A program made the translations under genes and the position numbers. The notes beneath the pieces are model-generated. The model was given only the letters and a program-made list of their open reading frames with translations. It was not told the origin of the DNA and did not search any database. A stretch of 64,000 nt of DNA. Source: Rhizobium sp. R711. Lineage in GTDB: Bacteria; Pseudomonadota; Alphaproteobacteria; Rhizobiales; Rhizobiaceae. Shown piece after piece: positions 54,160 through 64,000 of this stretch. How positions within the stretch are numbered: position 1 is the first letter of the stretch; each line of letters starts with the position of its first letter. The stretch covers positions 186,001 through 250,000 of the forward strand of contig NZ_LOKZ01000012.1 in the NCBI RefSeq assembly GCF_002211365.1. Direction: 5' to 3'.

Positions 54160-57100
54160 TGTCCGCCTTCTTCGAAATCGGCGCGAAGAGCAATTTCTCG
54201 TTTCTGGAGGGTGCCTCCAAGCCTGAGGAAATGATCGTCCAGGCTGCCGTTCTGAAGCTTGGAGGACTTGGCATTGCTGACCGTAATTCGGTTGCGGGTG
54301 TCGTTCGGGCGCATGCCCAGTCAAAGGCGATCCAAAAGAAGTTCGAACGAATGAGAGCCGGACTTTTGGAGGAGCACGAAAAGAGTGACGTCATTCTCGA
54401 TCCGATCCGTTTCCAGCCGGGCGCCCGCCTGGTCTTTTCGGATGGAACCCCTGACATCCTTGCCTACCCCCGAAATCGTCAAGGTTGGGCGTATCTTTGC
54501 CGGTTGCTGAGCGCCGGAAACCTGAGAGCCGAGAAGGGAAAATGCATTCTGTCGGAAGCGGATCTAATGGAATGGGGCGACGACATGATGCTTGCGATCA
54601 TTCCGCACCCTTCCATTGCTGATGATAACAATCACGCCGCGTTCGAAACCTGTCTGGAGCGTTTCAGAAAGCGCTTCCAGAAAAACATCCACATGGCGCT
54701 CGCTCCCGCCTATGACGGCCGCGATAAGCGCATGTTTGCAACCGTCTCCATGCTGGCTGACCGCAGCCGTATCCGGCTGATCGCCACCAACCAGCCGCTC
54801 TATCACGATACGACCCGCCGCCCTCTCGCCGATATCGTGACATCTATCAGGGAGCATGTTCCCGTTCCCGAGGCTGGCTTTCTCCTGGCTCCGAATGCCG
54901 AACGCTATCTCAAGAGTGGCAGCGAAATTCTGCGACTTTTCAGAGACTATCCGCACGCCGTAACAAACACAGGCAAGTTCTTTGGAAGCCTTTCCTTTTC
55001 ACTCGACGAACTGGAGCACAACTACCCCCCCGAGAATGACGAGGGGGAAACGCCATATGAAACACTGGAACGTCTTACCAGATCAGGTGCCGCAAAGCGC
55101 TTCCCCGACGGCGTGCCTGAGAAAGTTCGGAAGAACATTGAGTACGAGTTGAGCCTTGTTCGCCAGAAGCAATATGAACCGTACTTCCTGACGGTCCACA
55201 GGATCATCCAGCATGCCCGGCACGAGAAGAAAATCCTCTGCCAGGGTCGCGGCTCTGCGGCAAACTCGGTCATTTGCTATTGCCTCGAGATAACCGAGGT
55301 CAATCCGGAGAAGAGCACCCTGCTCTTCGACCGCTTCCTCTCGATGGACCGTGACGAGCCGCCGGATATCGATGTCGATTTCGAACACGAGAGGCGCGAG
55401 GAGGTCATCCAGCATATCTACGAAAAATACGGCAAGGAACATGCCGGCTTGACGGCAGGGGTAACGACCTACCGCACCAGGTCCGCCGGGCGCGAAGTCT
55501 CGAAGGCCTTCGGTCTTTCCGAGGACGTCCAATCTGCGATCGGCAGCCTGGTCTGGGGCTGGTCGGACGAAAAGCTGTCCGAGCGTGAAGCGAGGGCCGC
55601 CGGGCTCGAAACTTCCGATCCCATGACCAGGAACGTGCTGAAATATGCATCCGAGCTTCTCGGTTTTCCCCGGCACCTCACCCAGCATGTCGGCGGCTTC
55701 GTCATCACCAGGGACAGGCTGGATGAAGTCGTTCCGATCATGAAGACGGCAATGCCCGGGCGCTACATGGTCGAGTGGGACAAGGATGACCTCGACAATC
55801 TGAAGATCCTCAAGGTCGACATCCTGGCGCTCGGAATGCTGACCGCATTGAGGCGGGCATTCGATCTGCTTCTCCTGCACTACGACGTCAAGAAGACGCT
55901 CGCCGATCTTGGCAACGCCACGCATGAAGACGAGGAACCGGTCTATGCGATGATGTGCCGGGCCGACACGCTTGGCGTCTTCCAGATCGAGAGCCGGGCG
56001 CAGATGAGCATGCTACCGCGTCTGAAGCCGAAGGCGTTCTATGACCTTGTCATCGAGGTTGCCATCGTCAGGCCCGGCCCCATTCAGGGTGACATGGTCC
56101 ACCCATACCTGAAACGTAGGGAGGAAAAAGCACGTGGCATCCCGACGACATACCCGAGCCCTGAGCTTAAAGAGGTCCTCAAACGAACGCTCGGCGTGCC
56201 GCTGTTTCAGGAACAGGCCATGCAGATCGCAATCACAGCCGCGGGTTTTAAGCCGGCTGAAGCGGATCAGCTTAGACGCGCCATGGCGACCTTCAAACGA
56301 ACAGGCACCATCGGCAATTTCGAAACGCGGTTCATCGAAGGCATGGTCGCGAAGAACTACCCCCGCGATTTTGCCCAGCAATGCTTCAACCAGATCAAAG
56401 GTTTTGGCGAATACGGCTTCCCGGAAAGCCACGCCGCCTCTTTCGCCTTGCTCGTCTACGCCTCCTCCTGGGTAAAGGCTTACTATCCCGACGTTTTCTG
56501 TGCTGCGATGCTGAATTCGCAGCCAATGGGCTTCTATGCCCCCGCGCAGCTTGTCAGGGATGCCCGGGAGCATGGTGTTGAGATCAGGCCCGTCGACATC
56601 AATGAATCGAACTGGGACTGCTTGCTTGAGGAGGCCGAATTCAACAAGCGCGCAGTCGATTTCCGGCATGCCAGCATGCGGGATATCATCAAGACAAAGC
56701 GAGCCGTTCGGCTTGGCTTCAGGCAGATAAAGGGCCTTTCGGAAACAAGCATGGAGCAGCTCGTTGCCAATAGAGGCAAGGGCTATTCTTCCATCCGCGA
56801 TCTCTGGCTGCGTTCAGGCCTGCAGAAAGCGGATATAGAACGGCTCGCTGATGCGGATGCTTTTCATTCCATAAAACTGTCGCGACGGGATGCGCTCTGG
56901 GCTGTGCGGGCGCTTGATGCGAAGAGCGCTGCGGAAAAGCTACCTCTGTTCGACCAGGTGAGCCACATCGACCTGCAGGTCGAGCCTGAGACACGGTTAC
57001 CGGAAATGTTGGCTGGTGAACAAGTCGTTGAGGATTACCGCTACCTTTCGCTCTCCTTGAAGGGCCATCCGGTTTCATTCCTGCGCAAAGAATTCCACAA

Positions 57101-57593
57101 GGCAGGAGTCGTTCGGAATGTCGATCTTCTCACCGTCCCGAACGGCAGAAGGGTGACGATTGCCGGCCTGGTTTTGGTGCGTCAGCGCCCCGGCTCGGCC
57201 AAGGGCGTCATCTTCATGACATTGGAAGACGAGACGGGTGTTGCCAATGCCATTGTCTGGAAGAAGGTATTCGAGAAGTACCGCCCGATCGTCATGGGAG
57301 CACGGCTCGTGAAGATATATGGCAAGCTTCAAAGCCAGAGCGGCGTGATCCACACAGTCGTCGATCATATCGAGGATATGACGCCCGCACTTGGCATCCT
57401 GCAGAAGGAAGCCCGTCGTTTCGGCGTTAGTGATCGTTCGGATGAAGCGCTCAATCCAACGATGGATCCGCGCCAAGGGAAACTCGCAAATTCACTTGAG
57501 AAGGCAGTCATGGAGAAAAGGCTGATTTCAAGCAGCCATGTCGGAGCGATAGAAACAACTCAAGTCATGCCGAAAGGTCGTAATTTTCATTGA
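54159..57593 (+). CDS. dnaE2: Error-prone DNA polymerase DnaE2 (ImuC)
   Basis: A 1144-residue C-family polymerase. The N-terminal PHP-like domain begins '[23 protein letters not shown]'; the metal-binding histidines of active PHP domains are absent here. The catalytic palm carries '[22 protein letters not shown]' and '[25 protein letters not shown]' (catalytic Asp residues). The thumb/fingers region has '[17 protein letters not shown]'. The OB domain near the end reads '[36 protein letters not shown]'. It performs lesion bypass during SOS. ATG 54159 overlaps the imuB stop. The gene closes the operon. Confidence 0.95.
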   Translation: MSAFFEIGAKSNFSFLEGASKPEEMIVQAAVLKLGGLGIADRNSVAGVVRAHAQSKAIQKKFERMRAGLLEEHEKSDVILDPIRFQPGARLVFSDGTPDILAYPRNRQGWAYLCRLLSAGNLRAEKGKCILSEADLMEWGDDMMLAIIPHPSIADDNNHAAFETCLERFRKRFQKNIHMALAPAYDGRDKRMFATVSMLADRSRIRLIATNQPLYHDTTRRPLADIVTSIREHVPVPEAGFLLAPNAERYLKSGSEILRLFRDYPHAVTNTGKFFGSLSFSLDELEHNYPPENDEGETPYETLERLTRSGAAKRFPDGVPEKVRKNIEYELSLVRQKQYEPYFLTVHRIIQHARHEKKILCQGRGSAANSVICYCLEITEVNPEKSTLLFDRFLSMDRDEPPDIDVDFEHERREEVIQHIYEKYGKEHAGLTAGVTTYRTRSAGREVSKAFGLSEDVQSAIGSLVWGWSDEKLSEREARAAGLETSDPMTRNVLKYASELLGFPRHLTQHVGGFVITRDRLDEVVPIMKTAMPGRYMVEWDKDDLDNLKILKVDILALGMLTALRRAFDLLLLHYDVKKTLADLGNATHEDEEPVYAMMCRADTLGVFQIESRAQMSMLPRLKPKAFYDLVIEVAIVRPGPIQGDMVHPYLKRREEKARGIPTTYPSPELKEVLKRTLGVPLFQEQAMQIAITAAGFKPAEADQLRRAMATFKRTGTIGNFETRFIEGMVAKNYPRDFAQQCFNQIKGFGEYGFPESHAASFALLVYASSWVKAYYPDVFCAAMLNSQPMGFYAPAQLVRDAREHGVEIRPVDINESNWDCLLEEAEFNKRAVDFRHASMRDIIKTKRAVRLGFRQIKGLSETSMEQLVANRGKGYSSIRDLWLRSGLQKADIERLADADAFHSIKLSRRDALWAVRALDAKSAAEKLPLFDQVSHIDLQVEPETRLPEMLAGEQVVEDYRYLSLSLKGHPVSFLRKEFHKAGVVRNVDLLTVPNGRRVTIAGLVLVRQRPGSAKGVIFMTLEDETGVANAIVWKKVFEKYRPIVMGARLVKIYGKLQSQSGVIHTVVDHIEDMTPALGILQKEARRFGVSDRSDEALNPTMDPRQGKLANSLEKAVMEKRLISSSHVGAIETTQVMPKGRNFH

Positions 57594-57757
57594 GGAGAGA
57601 TCATCAGGTCGTGACCTGCTGGATCGCAGCACCCACGAAGAGCCTCTTACGTTTCAACATGCAATGAATGGCCTCGTCCATCACTCGATTTTTCTTGACA
57701 CTCGCCGTCTCCTTTTGCAGAAAAGACGATAGTGAATGTCATGTTTGGAATGACGCC

Positions 57758-58069
57758 GTGCTTGTCTGCAGCTGCAATTACATAACTGATCATGAAATCC
57801 GGGAAGTTATCACCGAGCTTCTCGAGCAAGATTGTTGGCAGCTGATCGTGCCTGCAAAGGTATACCACGCCATGGGAAAGCGCGGCCGCTGCTGTGGCTG
57901 CTTCCCAAACGTGGTCGATATTATCATCCAGACGACCGAGGAATATCACGCCCGTCACCACTCGACGGAAGCCGAAATATTTGATTTCATGTCCCGCCTG
58001 AGAAAATTCCATGAAGAAAACAGGAGAGCGGACATTGAAAGGCGACAAAAAAGTCATCGAGCGGCTTAA
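57758..58069 (+). CDS. bfd: Bacterioferritin-associated ferredoxin with C-terminal extension
   Basis: A 103-residue protein starting at GTG 57758 (M-L-V-C-S-C-N-Y). Cluster ligands are C4 and C6 and, from '[13 protein letters not shown]', C45 (or C46) and C48, as in Bfd [2Fe-2S] proteins. Typical Bfd is about 64 residues; here about 35 extra charged residues ('[12 protein letters not shown]') run into the next gene. Bfd donates electrons to bacterioferritin to release iron. It overlaps bfr by 35 bases, so they are translationally coupled. GGAATGA stands before the GTG. Longer in-frame starts upstream are less likely. Confidence 0.85.
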   Translation: MLVCSCNYITDHEIREVITELLEQDCWQLIVPAKVYHAMGKRGRCCGCFPNVVDIIIQTTEEYHARHHSTEAEIFDFMSRLRKFHEENRRADIERRQKSHRAA

Positions 58070-58520
58070 CGAGGCCCTCTTTCTCGAGCTCGGCGCCGTA
58101 AACCAATACTGGGTCCATTACCGACTTCTTGAAGACTGGGGCTATACCAAGCTCGCCAAGAAGGAACGGGCAGAATCCATTGAGGAAATGCATCACGCCG
58201 ACCGCTTGGTCGCACGCATCATCTTCCTCGAAGGTCACCCCAACCTCCAGACCCTTGCTCCGCTTCGCATCGGCCAGAACGTCAAGGAAGTTCTGGAAGC
58301 CGATCTTGCCGGCGAATACGATGCGCGCACCGCTTACAAGAAGTCACGCGACATCTGTCACGAGGCCGGCGACTATGTCTCGATGAAGCTTTTTGAGGAA
58401 CTCCTGGCGGACGAGGAGGGCCACATCGACTTCCTCGAAACGCAGCTGGAGCTGCTCGGCAAGATCGGCGAATCGAAGTACGGCCAGCTCAACGCCGACT
58501 CCGCCAACGAGGCCGAGTAA
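58035..58520 (+). CDS. bfr: Bacterioferritin
   Basis: 161 residues from TTG 58035, with GGAGAG upstream. This start sets the residues in the usual register: E18, Y25, E51, M52 (haem ligand) and H54 are all present, and the later 'EEGHIDF' supplies further ferroxidase ligands. It forms a 24-mer haem-containing shell that oxidises and stores iron. It lies directly behind bfd, a functional pair. Fur/Irr or RirA control is expected in the group, but I saw no clear box. Confidence 0.95.
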   Translation: MKGDKKVIERLNEALFLELGAVNQYWVHYRLLEDWGYTKLAKKERAESIEEMHHADRLVARIIFLEGHPNLQTLAPLRIGQNVKEVLEADLAGEYDARTAYKKSRDICHEAGDYVSMKLFEELLADEEGHIDFLETQLELLGKIGESKYGQLNADSANEAE

Positions 58521-58558
58521 TGATTGTCATGATCGGCAGCCCTAAAGCCGCCGGTCAT

Positions 58559-59092
58559 TTACCCTGCGGCACTCAGGCCAACCAGATGCCTGAACTCGTC
58601 GACCACCTGCTCATAGACGGCCCGCTTGAAGGGCACGATGAGACCGGGCAGGCTTTCCATCGGCTTCCAATCCCAGGCATCGAACTCAGGCGCATGGCCA
58701 CCGGGCGGCGGATTGATCGCGACCTCGCTCTCGTCACCATCGAAACGGAACGCAAACCAGCGCTGCGTCTGGCCGCGGAACCTGCCCTTCAATCCGATGC
58801 CGATCAGCTGGGGCGGTAAATCATAGTTGATCCAATTATGCGCCTCGGCCAGCAGCGTCACGGTGCGAATGCCTGTCTCCTCGTAAAGCTCGCGGTAGGC
58901 CGCCTCAAGAGGATCCTCGCCCTTGTCGATGCCGCCCTGCGGCATCTGCCAAAGCTGCGGCGATCCGTCATACTCGGAATTTTCTTCAGGAATCCGTCGC
59001 CCTGCCCATACAAGGCCCTGGCGGTTGAGAATCATGACACCGACGCAGGGGCGATACGGCAGGTCTTCGGCTTTGACGATCGGCTTGCTCAT
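58559..59092 (-). CDS. rppH: RNA pyrophosphohydrolase (Nudix)
   Basis: A 177-residue protein. The Nudix box is '[23 protein letters not shown]', matching Gx5Ex7REUxEExGU. '[22 protein letters not shown]' and '[12 protein letters not shown]' precede it. The alphaproteobacterial member (IalA/RppH) removes pyrophosphate from mRNA 5' ends and initiates decay. ATG 59092 has AGAGAG upstream. It lies at the end of the ctpA-side cluster, 13 bases beyond yibQ, and is convergent with bfr. Confidence 0.92.
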   Translation of the reverse strand: MSKPIVKAEDLPYRPCVGVMILNRQGLVWAGRRIPEENSEYDGSPQLWQMPQGGIDKGEDPLEAAYRELYEETGIRTVTLLAEAHNWINYDLPPQLIGIGLKGRFRGQTQRWFAFRFDGDESEVAINPPPGGHAPEFDAWDWKPMESLPGLIVPFKRAVYEQVVDEFRHLVGLSAAG

Positions 59093-59105
59093 AGGCTCTC
59101 TCTGT

Positions 59106-60329
59106 TCAAGGTCTTTTCGGATCATTGGTCAGCGCTGCTACACCGACAATCTCAATGCCTCGCATTGCCGCTTCCTGCGTCCATTGCGCGATGGCGTCAA
59201 TGCTCTCATCGAAGGCGGCAGCGACGCCGATCGCCTGGCCGTTACGCTTCGCGACGCGTTCCAGTTCGTCCAGTTTCTGGATGATGGCGTTCACATCAAG
59301 CTGCTTGTCCAACTGCACATCTGCGAGGGCGTAGGGCGCCTCTGTTCCCTTTGCGATCGCGGCGGTCTTGGATTGGGCCGACGTTCCGTCATCAAGGAAC
59401 AGCAGCCCGCGTTTTCCGATATCCCGCATGACCGGCTCCATAGCGTTGGGGTCGGAAAGGAAGCGCCCACCCTGATAGTTCATGATGCCGGTATAATTCG
59501 TGATCTCGCCCATCGCCCTGTGCAGGTTTTCGATATTCTTCGCAACCGACGTTGACGTAAGCAGCGTGTCCGGGGCGGGATCATTTGCCGGGTAATCAAA
59601 AGGCTCGAACGGAACCTGCAGCAGGATTTCGTGGCCGCCACGGCGCGCTTCCTGCATCCAGCGCTGCAAGCTGTTGCCGCTGGCGGCAAAGGCGAAGGTG
59701 ACTTCCTCCGGCAACTGCTGGATGGCCCGTTGTGTGCCCGTCTGGCTAAGCCCGAGCCCGCTGACGACGATCGCGATACGAGTCCCGTGAGCGCCGGACC
59801 ATGGTCGCGCATACTGGTCCATCGGGCGACGTCCGTCCGGCCCGACGATCGGTAGCCGTCCCAACGGCGTGTCTTCCAGAAGCGCGTCGTTCGGTAGCGC
59901 CGCCATCCGTGGATCCTGCCCGACCTGCGAGGCATCGACCAACACCGGTCCATTTCCGTCGCGTTGTCTGGGGGAGTATTTCGTGACGACAGATCCGTCG
60001 CCGGTAACCATCCGCTCCACATTTGCGCCCGATCTCGGATCGGATGGCACCATGCCATTGGGAGCGGCAGCCGATGAAGTCTGCGACGGCGCCTGATTTT
60101 GGACGGTGTCGGAAGGTGGCACAGCCGTCTGGTCCTGCGCCAGCGGCTTCTCTCGCTTCAATCCGTCGCCGCGAAACGCCGTATAGAGCGACGTCGCCCC
60201 GATCAGCACGAGGCAGATCCCGGCGACAACACGCCCGGTGCGCAAAATACCCGGCCGTTGCCGCTTGGCCTTGCGGCTCTGTCCGAGGGGGGCGTGCAGA
60301 TCGGTATTCAAACTTCTTTTCCGCTTCAC
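59106..60329 (-). CDS. yibQ: Divergent polysaccharide deacetylase-like protein (YibQ/DUF610)
   Basis: A 407-residue protein. One N-terminal membrane anchor ('[18 protein letters not shown]') leads to a proline/glutamine-rich linker (about 60-130), then the divergent polysaccharide deacetylase domain with '[64 protein letters not shown]' and '[35 protein letters not shown]'. The function is not settled; its neighbours ctpA and envC point to cell-envelope remodelling. A strong terminator stands upstream, so it should have its own promoter. Confidence 0.85.
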   Translation of the reverse strand: MKRKRSLNTDLHAPLGQSRKAKRQRPGILRTGRVVAGICLVLIGATSLYTAFRGDGLKREKPLAQDQTAVPPSDTVQNQAPSQTSSAAAPNGMVPSDPRSGANVERMVTGDGSVVTKYSPRQRDGNGPVLVDASQVGQDPRMAALPNDALLEDTPLGRLPIVGPDGRRPMDQYARPWSGAHGTRIAIVVSGLGLSQTGTQRAIQQLPEEVTFAFAASGNSLQRWMQEARRGGHEILLQVPFEPFDYPANDPAPDTLLTSTSVAKNIENLHRAMGEITNYTGIMNYQGGRFLSDPNAMEPVMRDIGKRGLLFLDDGTSAQSKTAAIAKGTEAPYALADVQLDKQLDVNAIIQKLDELERVAKRNGQAIGVAAAFDESIDAIAQWTQEAAMRGIEIVGVAALTNDPKRP

Positions 60330-60340
60330 AATCAGGACAG

Positions 60341-60382
60341 CAAAAAGGCGTCAGGCCGGACATACCATCCGGCCTGACGCCT
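60341..60382 (-). terminator. Intrinsic terminator of ctpA
   Basis: Perfect 15-bp stem AGGCGTCAGGCCGGA (60346-60360) / TCCGGCCTGACGCCT (60368-60382) with a seven-base loop; on the minus strand TTTTTG follows. It separates ctpA from yibQ only 11 bases after the ctpA stop. Confidence 0.92.
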
Positions 60383-60392
60383 CAAATTGCAA

Positions 60393-61715
60393 TTACTTGG
60401 CGCTGACGGCCTTGTCCGGATTGGGCGGGAAGGCCGGATCGGTCTTCTTGCCGCGAAGCAGGTCAAGCGCGTAGTTGAGCTGGACGTCGTCCTTGGGATC
60501 CGGCGGAACATAGGCAACCGAACCGGAGCCTTCGTCTGTCTCGCTCTGGCCCTTGATGTGCCCGCGCAGGCTCGACTCGCCTTCCGTGGTCATCTTCCCC
60601 TTCAGGTCATCGGGAAGCGGCTCATCGACCTTGATGTCAGGCGTGATGCCCGTGCCCTGGATGGAGCGGCCAGACGGCGTGTAGTAGAGCGCTGTCGTCA
60701 GTCGCAACGCGCCGTTTTCGCCGAGCGGTATGATCGTCTGGACCGAGCCCTTGCCGAACGAACGCGTGCCGAGAACAGTTGCACGACGCAGATCCTGCAG
60801 CGCGCCAGCAACGATCTCCGAGGCCGATGCCGAACCGCCGTTGATCAACACGATCACCGGCTTGCCATCCGTCAGATCACCCGGACCAGCATTGAAGCGG
60901 CGGGTCTCGTCCGGATTACGACCGCGGGTGGATACCACTTCGCCACGCTGCAGCAGCGCGTCGGAAACCTGGATTGCCTGATCGAGCAGACCGCCCGGGT
61001 TCAGACGAAGATCGAGGACGTAGCCCTTCAGCTTGTCAGCCGGGACCGTCTTCTTGATCTTCTCGATCGCCTTCTCGAGATCAGGGTAAGTCTTCTCGGT
61101 AAAGGAGATGACGCGCAGATAGCCGACATCATCCTCGACGCGCGACTTCACGGCCTGAACCGCGACGACGTCGCGGACGATTGTCAGCTCGATCGGCTTG
61201 TCGGCACCCTTGCGGATCAGCGTCAGCTTGATCGGTGTGTTGACCGGACCACGCATCTTTTCGACCGCGTCTTCCAGCTTCAGGCCGCGAACCGATTGAC
61301 CATCGATCTCGGAGATATAGTCACCAGCAAGAACGCCGGCCTTGGCTGCAGGCGTATCATCGATCGGCGTAATGACCTTGACGAGCTCGTCTTCCATGGT
61401 GACCTCGATACCGAGGCCGCCGAATTCGCCCTTCGTCTGGGTCTGCATGTCAGCTGCATCCTTGGCATTCATATAGCTCGAATGCGGATCCAGCGAAGAA
61501 AGCATGCCATTGATGGCGTTTTCGATGAGTTTGTCTTCGGCCGGCGGCGTCACATACTGTGCGCGCACACGCTCAAAAACGTCACCAAAAACGGAAAGCT
61601 CCTTGTAAGTGGAGGCTCCGGCTGCTTCTGCAGGCACGCCCGCCGAATAGATGACGCTCATCGCGGTCGCACCCATCAATGCGCCGACCAGAACAAAAGA
61701 AGCCCTACGAATCAT
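60393..61715 (-). CDS. ctpA: Carboxy-terminal processing protease CtpA (S41)
   Basis: A 440-residue protein. A signal-anchor begins the protein ('RRASFVLVGALMGATAMSVIYS'). The PDZ domain is about 95-180 ('GLGIEVTMEDELVKVITPIDDTPAAKAGVLAGDYISEIDG'). The catalytic Ser is in 'INGGSASASEIVAGAL' and the Lys in 'GTRSFGKGSVQTI'. It cleaves periplasmic or envelope proteins near their C-termini. ATG 61715 follows GGAAAGG. It overlaps the upstream envC-like gene by 11 bases, so they are coupled. The longer frame upstream lies within envC. Confidence 0.94.
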   Translation of the reverse strand: MIRRASFVLVGALMGATAMSVIYSAGVPAEAAGASTYKELSVFGDVFERVRAQYVTPPAEDKLIENAINGMLSSLDPHSSYMNAKDAADMQTQTKGEFGGLGIEVTMEDELVKVITPIDDTPAAKAGVLAGDYISEIDGQSVRGLKLEDAVEKMRGPVNTPIKLTLIRKGADKPIELTIVRDVVAVQAVKSRVEDDVGYLRVISFTEKTYPDLEKAIEKIKKTVPADKLKGYVLDLRLNPGGLLDQAIQVSDALLQRGEVVSTRGRNPDETRRFNAGPGDLTDGKPVIVLINGGSASASEIVAGALQDLRRATVLGTRSFGKGSVQTIIPLGENGALRLTTALYYTPSGRSIQGTGITPDIKVDEPLPDDLKGKMTTEGESSLRGHIKGQSETDEGSGSVAYVPPDPKDDVQLNYALDLLRGKKTDPAFPPNPDKAVSAK

Positions 61716-63144
61716 TGCGTGCCTTTCCAGTGTCTTTAGCGGTCCACCATGGTCGGGAATCGACCGGTTTTCCATCTTTTCGAAATTCAATGTAAAGCGT
61801 TGGACGGTTGGTTTCCAGCGCCAATGCAGTCGCGCTCGCTACTCTTTTTGCACCCATGGCGGCAAGCGGCTCGCCGGCGAAAACGAACTTGCCCTGACGC
61901 GTGCTGATCGTCTCCATTCCAGAAAGGACAAGGTGGTAGCCGTCGCCTGCGTCGAGGATGATCATCTGGCCGTAGCTGCGGAATGCACCTGCATAGACGA
62001 CAAGGCCGTCAGCGGGAGCGGTAACCACCGTTTCCGGATTGGTGGCAAGCGTCATTCCCATCGCCTCATGGCCGGTTCCGTCGGCATCGCCGAACTGGCG
62101 CAGCACATCGCCTGCCACAGGCAATTCCAGCTTCGCCTTCAAGTCTCCGAAGGGATATGCGGGCGCAATGCGGTTTTTATCAGGCACACCGCTTTCCGCG
62201 AGCGCCTTGGCGTGGGCGCGCTGCTCGTCGGTGAGAAGCTTGCGGTTCTCCTCGGCCTGGCGGGCTGCAGCGGCGGCGTCGCGAACCGATGCGATCTCGG
62301 TTTCCATCGATGCGACCAGCCCCTCCAGGCTTGTCGCCTTGCTGGCAAGATCTTCCGAGCGCTTCTTTTGTGCATCCAGTTCCGCGGCGCTGCTGCGGCT
62401 CAGCTTCTCGTTCTCGGCGAGAAGCAAATCCATCCGTCGCTCTTCCTCGATACTGTTCGTCATCGTTGCGGTGAAGGCTGATTTCTCCGCAGCACTGGCT
62501 GCCTGCAACGAAGACAGGTTGGCAAGATCGGCGGCTAGCTTGTCGGTCTCCTTTCGGATACCGGGAACCACTGCGCCAAGCAGGATTGCGCTTCGGACCG
62601 AAGCGAGCGCATCGTCGGGTGTCACGAGGAGGGCCGGCGGCGGATTGCGGCCCATGCGCTGCAGGGCACCCAGCACCTCGGCCAGCAAGCCGCGCCGTTC
62701 ATGCAGCGACCGGCGAACCGCGTCTTCCTTGACGCCGAGATCGGCGAGCTTCTTCTCGCTTTCCAGGATTTGTTTCTCAAGCGCCTTGCGCCGCGTCGCT
62801 GAATCGATCAGCGCCTGACGAACACTGCTGCTGTTCTTGTCCAGATCCGCAATGCTCTTCTGAAGCTCGGCAACCTTATCCGATGAAAGGTCGATCGTTT
62901 TAGACAAGGCTTCGAGTTCAGCCCGCGTCTCGTCCCGCTTCCTTGCCAGATCAGCTGCCGGATCGGGCCGCTCCTCAGCGGCCGTACCAGTTGTGGCGGC
63001 AGGTGTTTCGGCCGGCGGCATCTGCGCAGCTTCCGGCGCATCCTGGGCGACGGCGCGGTTCTCAACTGCTGCCACAGACACACCCAAGCCTACGGCCAGG
63101 GCCGTCAGAATGATGTATTTTGGCTTGAACGCACGTGGCGGCAT
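61705..63144 (-). CDS. Murein hydrolase activator, EnvC-like (coiled coil + LytM)
   Basis: A 479-residue protein. A signal peptide is followed by a low-complexity Pro/Ala stretch, a long coiled coil (about 65-310, rich in E, K, A) and a C-terminal LytM/M23 domain (about 345-465) with 'GHEAMGMTLATNPETVVTAPADGLVVYAGAFRSYGQMIILDAGDGYHLVLSGM' and 'RPTLYIEFRKDGKPVDSRPWW'. The metal-ligand pattern of active M23 enzymes is not complete, as in EnvC/NlpD activators of amidases. It likely acts in cell separation. It starts the envC-ctpA unit. In Caulobacter-like relatives the gene is dipM-like or envC-like. Confidence 0.88.
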   Translation of the reverse strand: MPPRAFKPKYIILTALAVGLGVSVAAVENRAVAQDAPEAAQMPPAETPAATTGTAAEERPDPAADLARKRDETRAELEALSKTIDLSSDKVAELQKSIADLDKNSSSVRQALIDSATRRKALEKQILESEKKLADLGVKEDAVRRSLHERRGLLAEVLGALQRMGRNPPPALLVTPDDALASVRSAILLGAVVPGIRKETDKLAADLANLSSLQAASAAEKSAFTATMTNSIEEERRMDLLLAENEKLSRSSAAELDAQKKRSEDLASKATSLEGLVASMETEIASVRDAAAAARQAEENRKLLTDEQRAHAKALAESGVPDKNRIAPAYPFGDLKAKLELPVAGDVLRQFGDADGTGHEAMGMTLATNPETVVTAPADGLVVYAGAFRSYGQMIILDAGDGYHLVLSGMETISTRQGKFVFAGEPLAAMGAKRVASATALALETNRPTLYIEFRKDGKPVDSRPWWTAKDTGKARNDS

Positions 63145-63263
63145 ACGAACCTTGAAATCCTTTCAAATCGCGCGGAGATTAGGCTGATTTGGCGTTCTTT
63201 GCCAGATCGATTGAGGGTTAGCGCACGTCGCAACAGACACGCCTGCGTGAGCAGCAAAGCCCA

Positions 63264-63746
63264 TCATACGCGATGATAGGGATGGCCGGAAAGGATCGTC
63301 ACGGCTCGATAAAGCTGTTCGGCGATCAGCGTACGAACCAACTGATGCGGCCAAGTCATCTTGCCGAGACAAAGGGTTGCATCGGCAAGGTTGTACAAAG
63401 ACGGATCGAGACCGTCGGCGCCGCCGATGGCAATCATCAGGTCGCGCTTGCCCTGGTCGCGATAGTTTCCGAGGAGACTGGCAAACCCTTCGCTGTCCAG
63501 CGCCTTGCCTCGCTCGTCCAACAAAATGAGAACACTCCCGTCCGCCAGCGACTTCTGCAGCATCGCCGCTTCGTCACGCTTGCGGGTATCGGCGTTCGAC
63601 GCACGACTTTCGGCAACTTCGGCCACGCGGGAGAATTCGAGGCCGACCGCCGGGCCGGCCTTGGCAAAACGATCGAAATAGCGGGCCGCAAGGTCCTTCT
63701 CGGGGCCGGACTTCAGCCGCCCCACTGCAAAAAGACCAACACGCAT
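63264..63746 (-). CDS. rlmH: 23S rRNA (pseudouridine1915-N3)-methyltransferase RlmH
   Basis: A 160-residue SPOUT methyltransferase of normal length. 'RVGLFAVGRLKSGPEKDLAARYFDR' at the start, 'ILLDERGKALDSEGFASLLGNYRDQGKRDLMIAIGGADGLD' and the C-terminal knot 'LCLGKMTWPHQLVRTLIAEQLYRAVTILSGHPYHRV' are diagnostic. It methylates pseudouridine 1915 in helix 69. ATG 63746 has GGGAG upstream; in-frame ATGs at 63749 and 63812 lie before it. It follows rsfS, with a GGCCGGA/TCCGGCC hairpin (63793-63810) in between. Confidence 0.95.
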   Translation of the reverse strand: MRVGLFAVGRLKSGPEKDLAARYFDRFAKAGPAVGLEFSRVAEVAESRASNADTRKRDEAAMLQKSLADGSVLILLDERGKALDSEGFASLLGNYRDQGKRDLMIAIGGADGLDPSLYNLADATLCLGKMTWPHQLVRTLIAEQLYRAVTILSGHPYHRV

Positions 63747-63857
63747 CATCCGCTCCCTGCAGTTCGGCATAGGGCGGCACACACCTACCGCCGGCCGGAT
63801 TCGTCCGGCCAATAAAATGCCGTCTATCAGGCGGCGGACCTAGCGTCCAGCAGCCTG

Positions 63858-64000
63858 TTAGTGCACCGTTTCTTCGTCCATATCGGGCGCGGCCCACATC
63901 TTTTCGATGTTGTAGAACTCGCGTATTTCAGGACGGAAGACATGGACGATGACATCGCCGGTGTCGATCAGGATCCAATCACCGCCTTCCTGACCTTCGA
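63858..64000 (-). CDS. rsfS: Ribosomal silencing factor RsfS, C-terminal part (5' end outside window)
   Basis: Reading the minus strand from the window edge gives 'EGQEGGDWILIDTGDVIVHVF', then 'RPEIREFYNIEKMWAAPDMDEETVH' and TAA at 63858-63860. This is the C-terminus of RsfS/YbeB (DUF143), which binds L14 and prevents subunit joining in stationary phase. The start lies beyond 64000. Its position before rlmH is typical (nadD-rsfS-rlmH order). Confidence 0.93.
   Translation of the reverse strand, partial: EGQEGGDWILIDTGDVIVHVFRPEIREFYNIEKMWAAPDMDEETVH

Noticed and set aside
57605..57622. AGGTC-GT-GACCT inverted repeat after dnaE2
   Set aside because: Short, without a T-run for a terminator and without a matching known operator; kept out of the feature list.
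63793..63810. GGCCGGA-TTCG-TCCGGCC hairpin between rsfS and rlmH as a terminator
   Set aside because: The T-rich side is upstream of the stem on the transcribed (minus) strand, so it does not read as an intrinsic terminator; noted in the rlmH entry as an intergenic hairpin.

Overview
The window is alphaproteobacterial chromosomal DNA, most likely from Rhizobium or a close relative in the Rhizobiaceae. The evidence is the gene order pyc / LuxR-type expR-like regulator / ndvA, a pyruvate carboxylase that closely resembles R. etli Pyc as I remember it (1154 residues), SAM-II and TPP riboswitches, an RpoH2-type sigma factor behind an EcfG/RpoE2-type promoter, a GAAC-N7-GAAC LexA box before imuA-imuB-dnaE2, and the rsfS-rlmH-envC-ctpA-yibQ-rppH order. 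It reads as stable core genome: dense, operonic, even in composition. I saw no tRNA, rRNA, insertion sequence, prophage or CRISPR array.

Layout. 1-4 kb: 3' end of a 7Fe ferredoxin gene, carD, a stress-type promoter with a 23-codon ORF and hairpins, rpoH2, and an M48 lipoprotein protease. 4.3-7.8 kb: thiBPQ thiamine importer behind a TPP riboswitch. 7.9-13.3 kb: DHA2 efflux pump with divergent MarR regulator, thiamine pyrophosphokinase, ABC-F ATPase, periplasmic protein. 13.3-17.5 kb: ABC exporter fusion with a degenerate nucleotide-binding domain, SAM-II riboswitch plus metA, galM. 17.6-21.3 kb: GntR-led amino-sugar operon (SIS deaminase-like enzyme, nagA, second SIS protein). 21.4-24.6 kb: two small ORFs, then the polyhydroxybutyrate genes phbB, phbA and the divergent repressor phaR. 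24.6-32.2 kb: rpmF, GST, 2H phosphoesterase-like protein, mtgA, ispA, LysE exporter, ispG, MFS transporter. 32.2-35.5 kb: DeoR regulator divergent from a polar amino-acid ABC importer.

35.5-42.6 kb: FMN reductase, pyc, expR-like regulator, ndvA (cyclic beta-1,2-glucan export). 42.7-49 kb: VOC protein, an MHS-type transporter with a large extracytoplasmic insertion, PAP2 phosphatase, leuB, a serine/threonine dehydratase-like enzyme and leuD, with a parS-like 16-mer touching the leuB stop codon. 49-51.6 kb: small proteins, a CitE-like lyase, DUF1737, a zincin. 51.7-57.6 kb: the SOS mutasome imuA-imuB-dnaE2. 57.7-58.5 kb: overlapping bfd-bfr iron-storage pair. 58.5-64 kb: rppH, yibQ, ctpA, envC-like gene, rlmH and the 3' end of rsfS.

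Most genes are ordinary core genes. The items most worth a second look are the rpoH2 leader (promoter, small ORF, competing hairpins), the parS-like site at leuB, the ABC exporter with an eroded Walker A, MetA carrying Glu111 (predicting acetyl-CoA use), the perfect GntR operator over its own start codon, the MHS transporter insertion, and the long imuA/imuB overlap. I found no clearly new multi-gene system.
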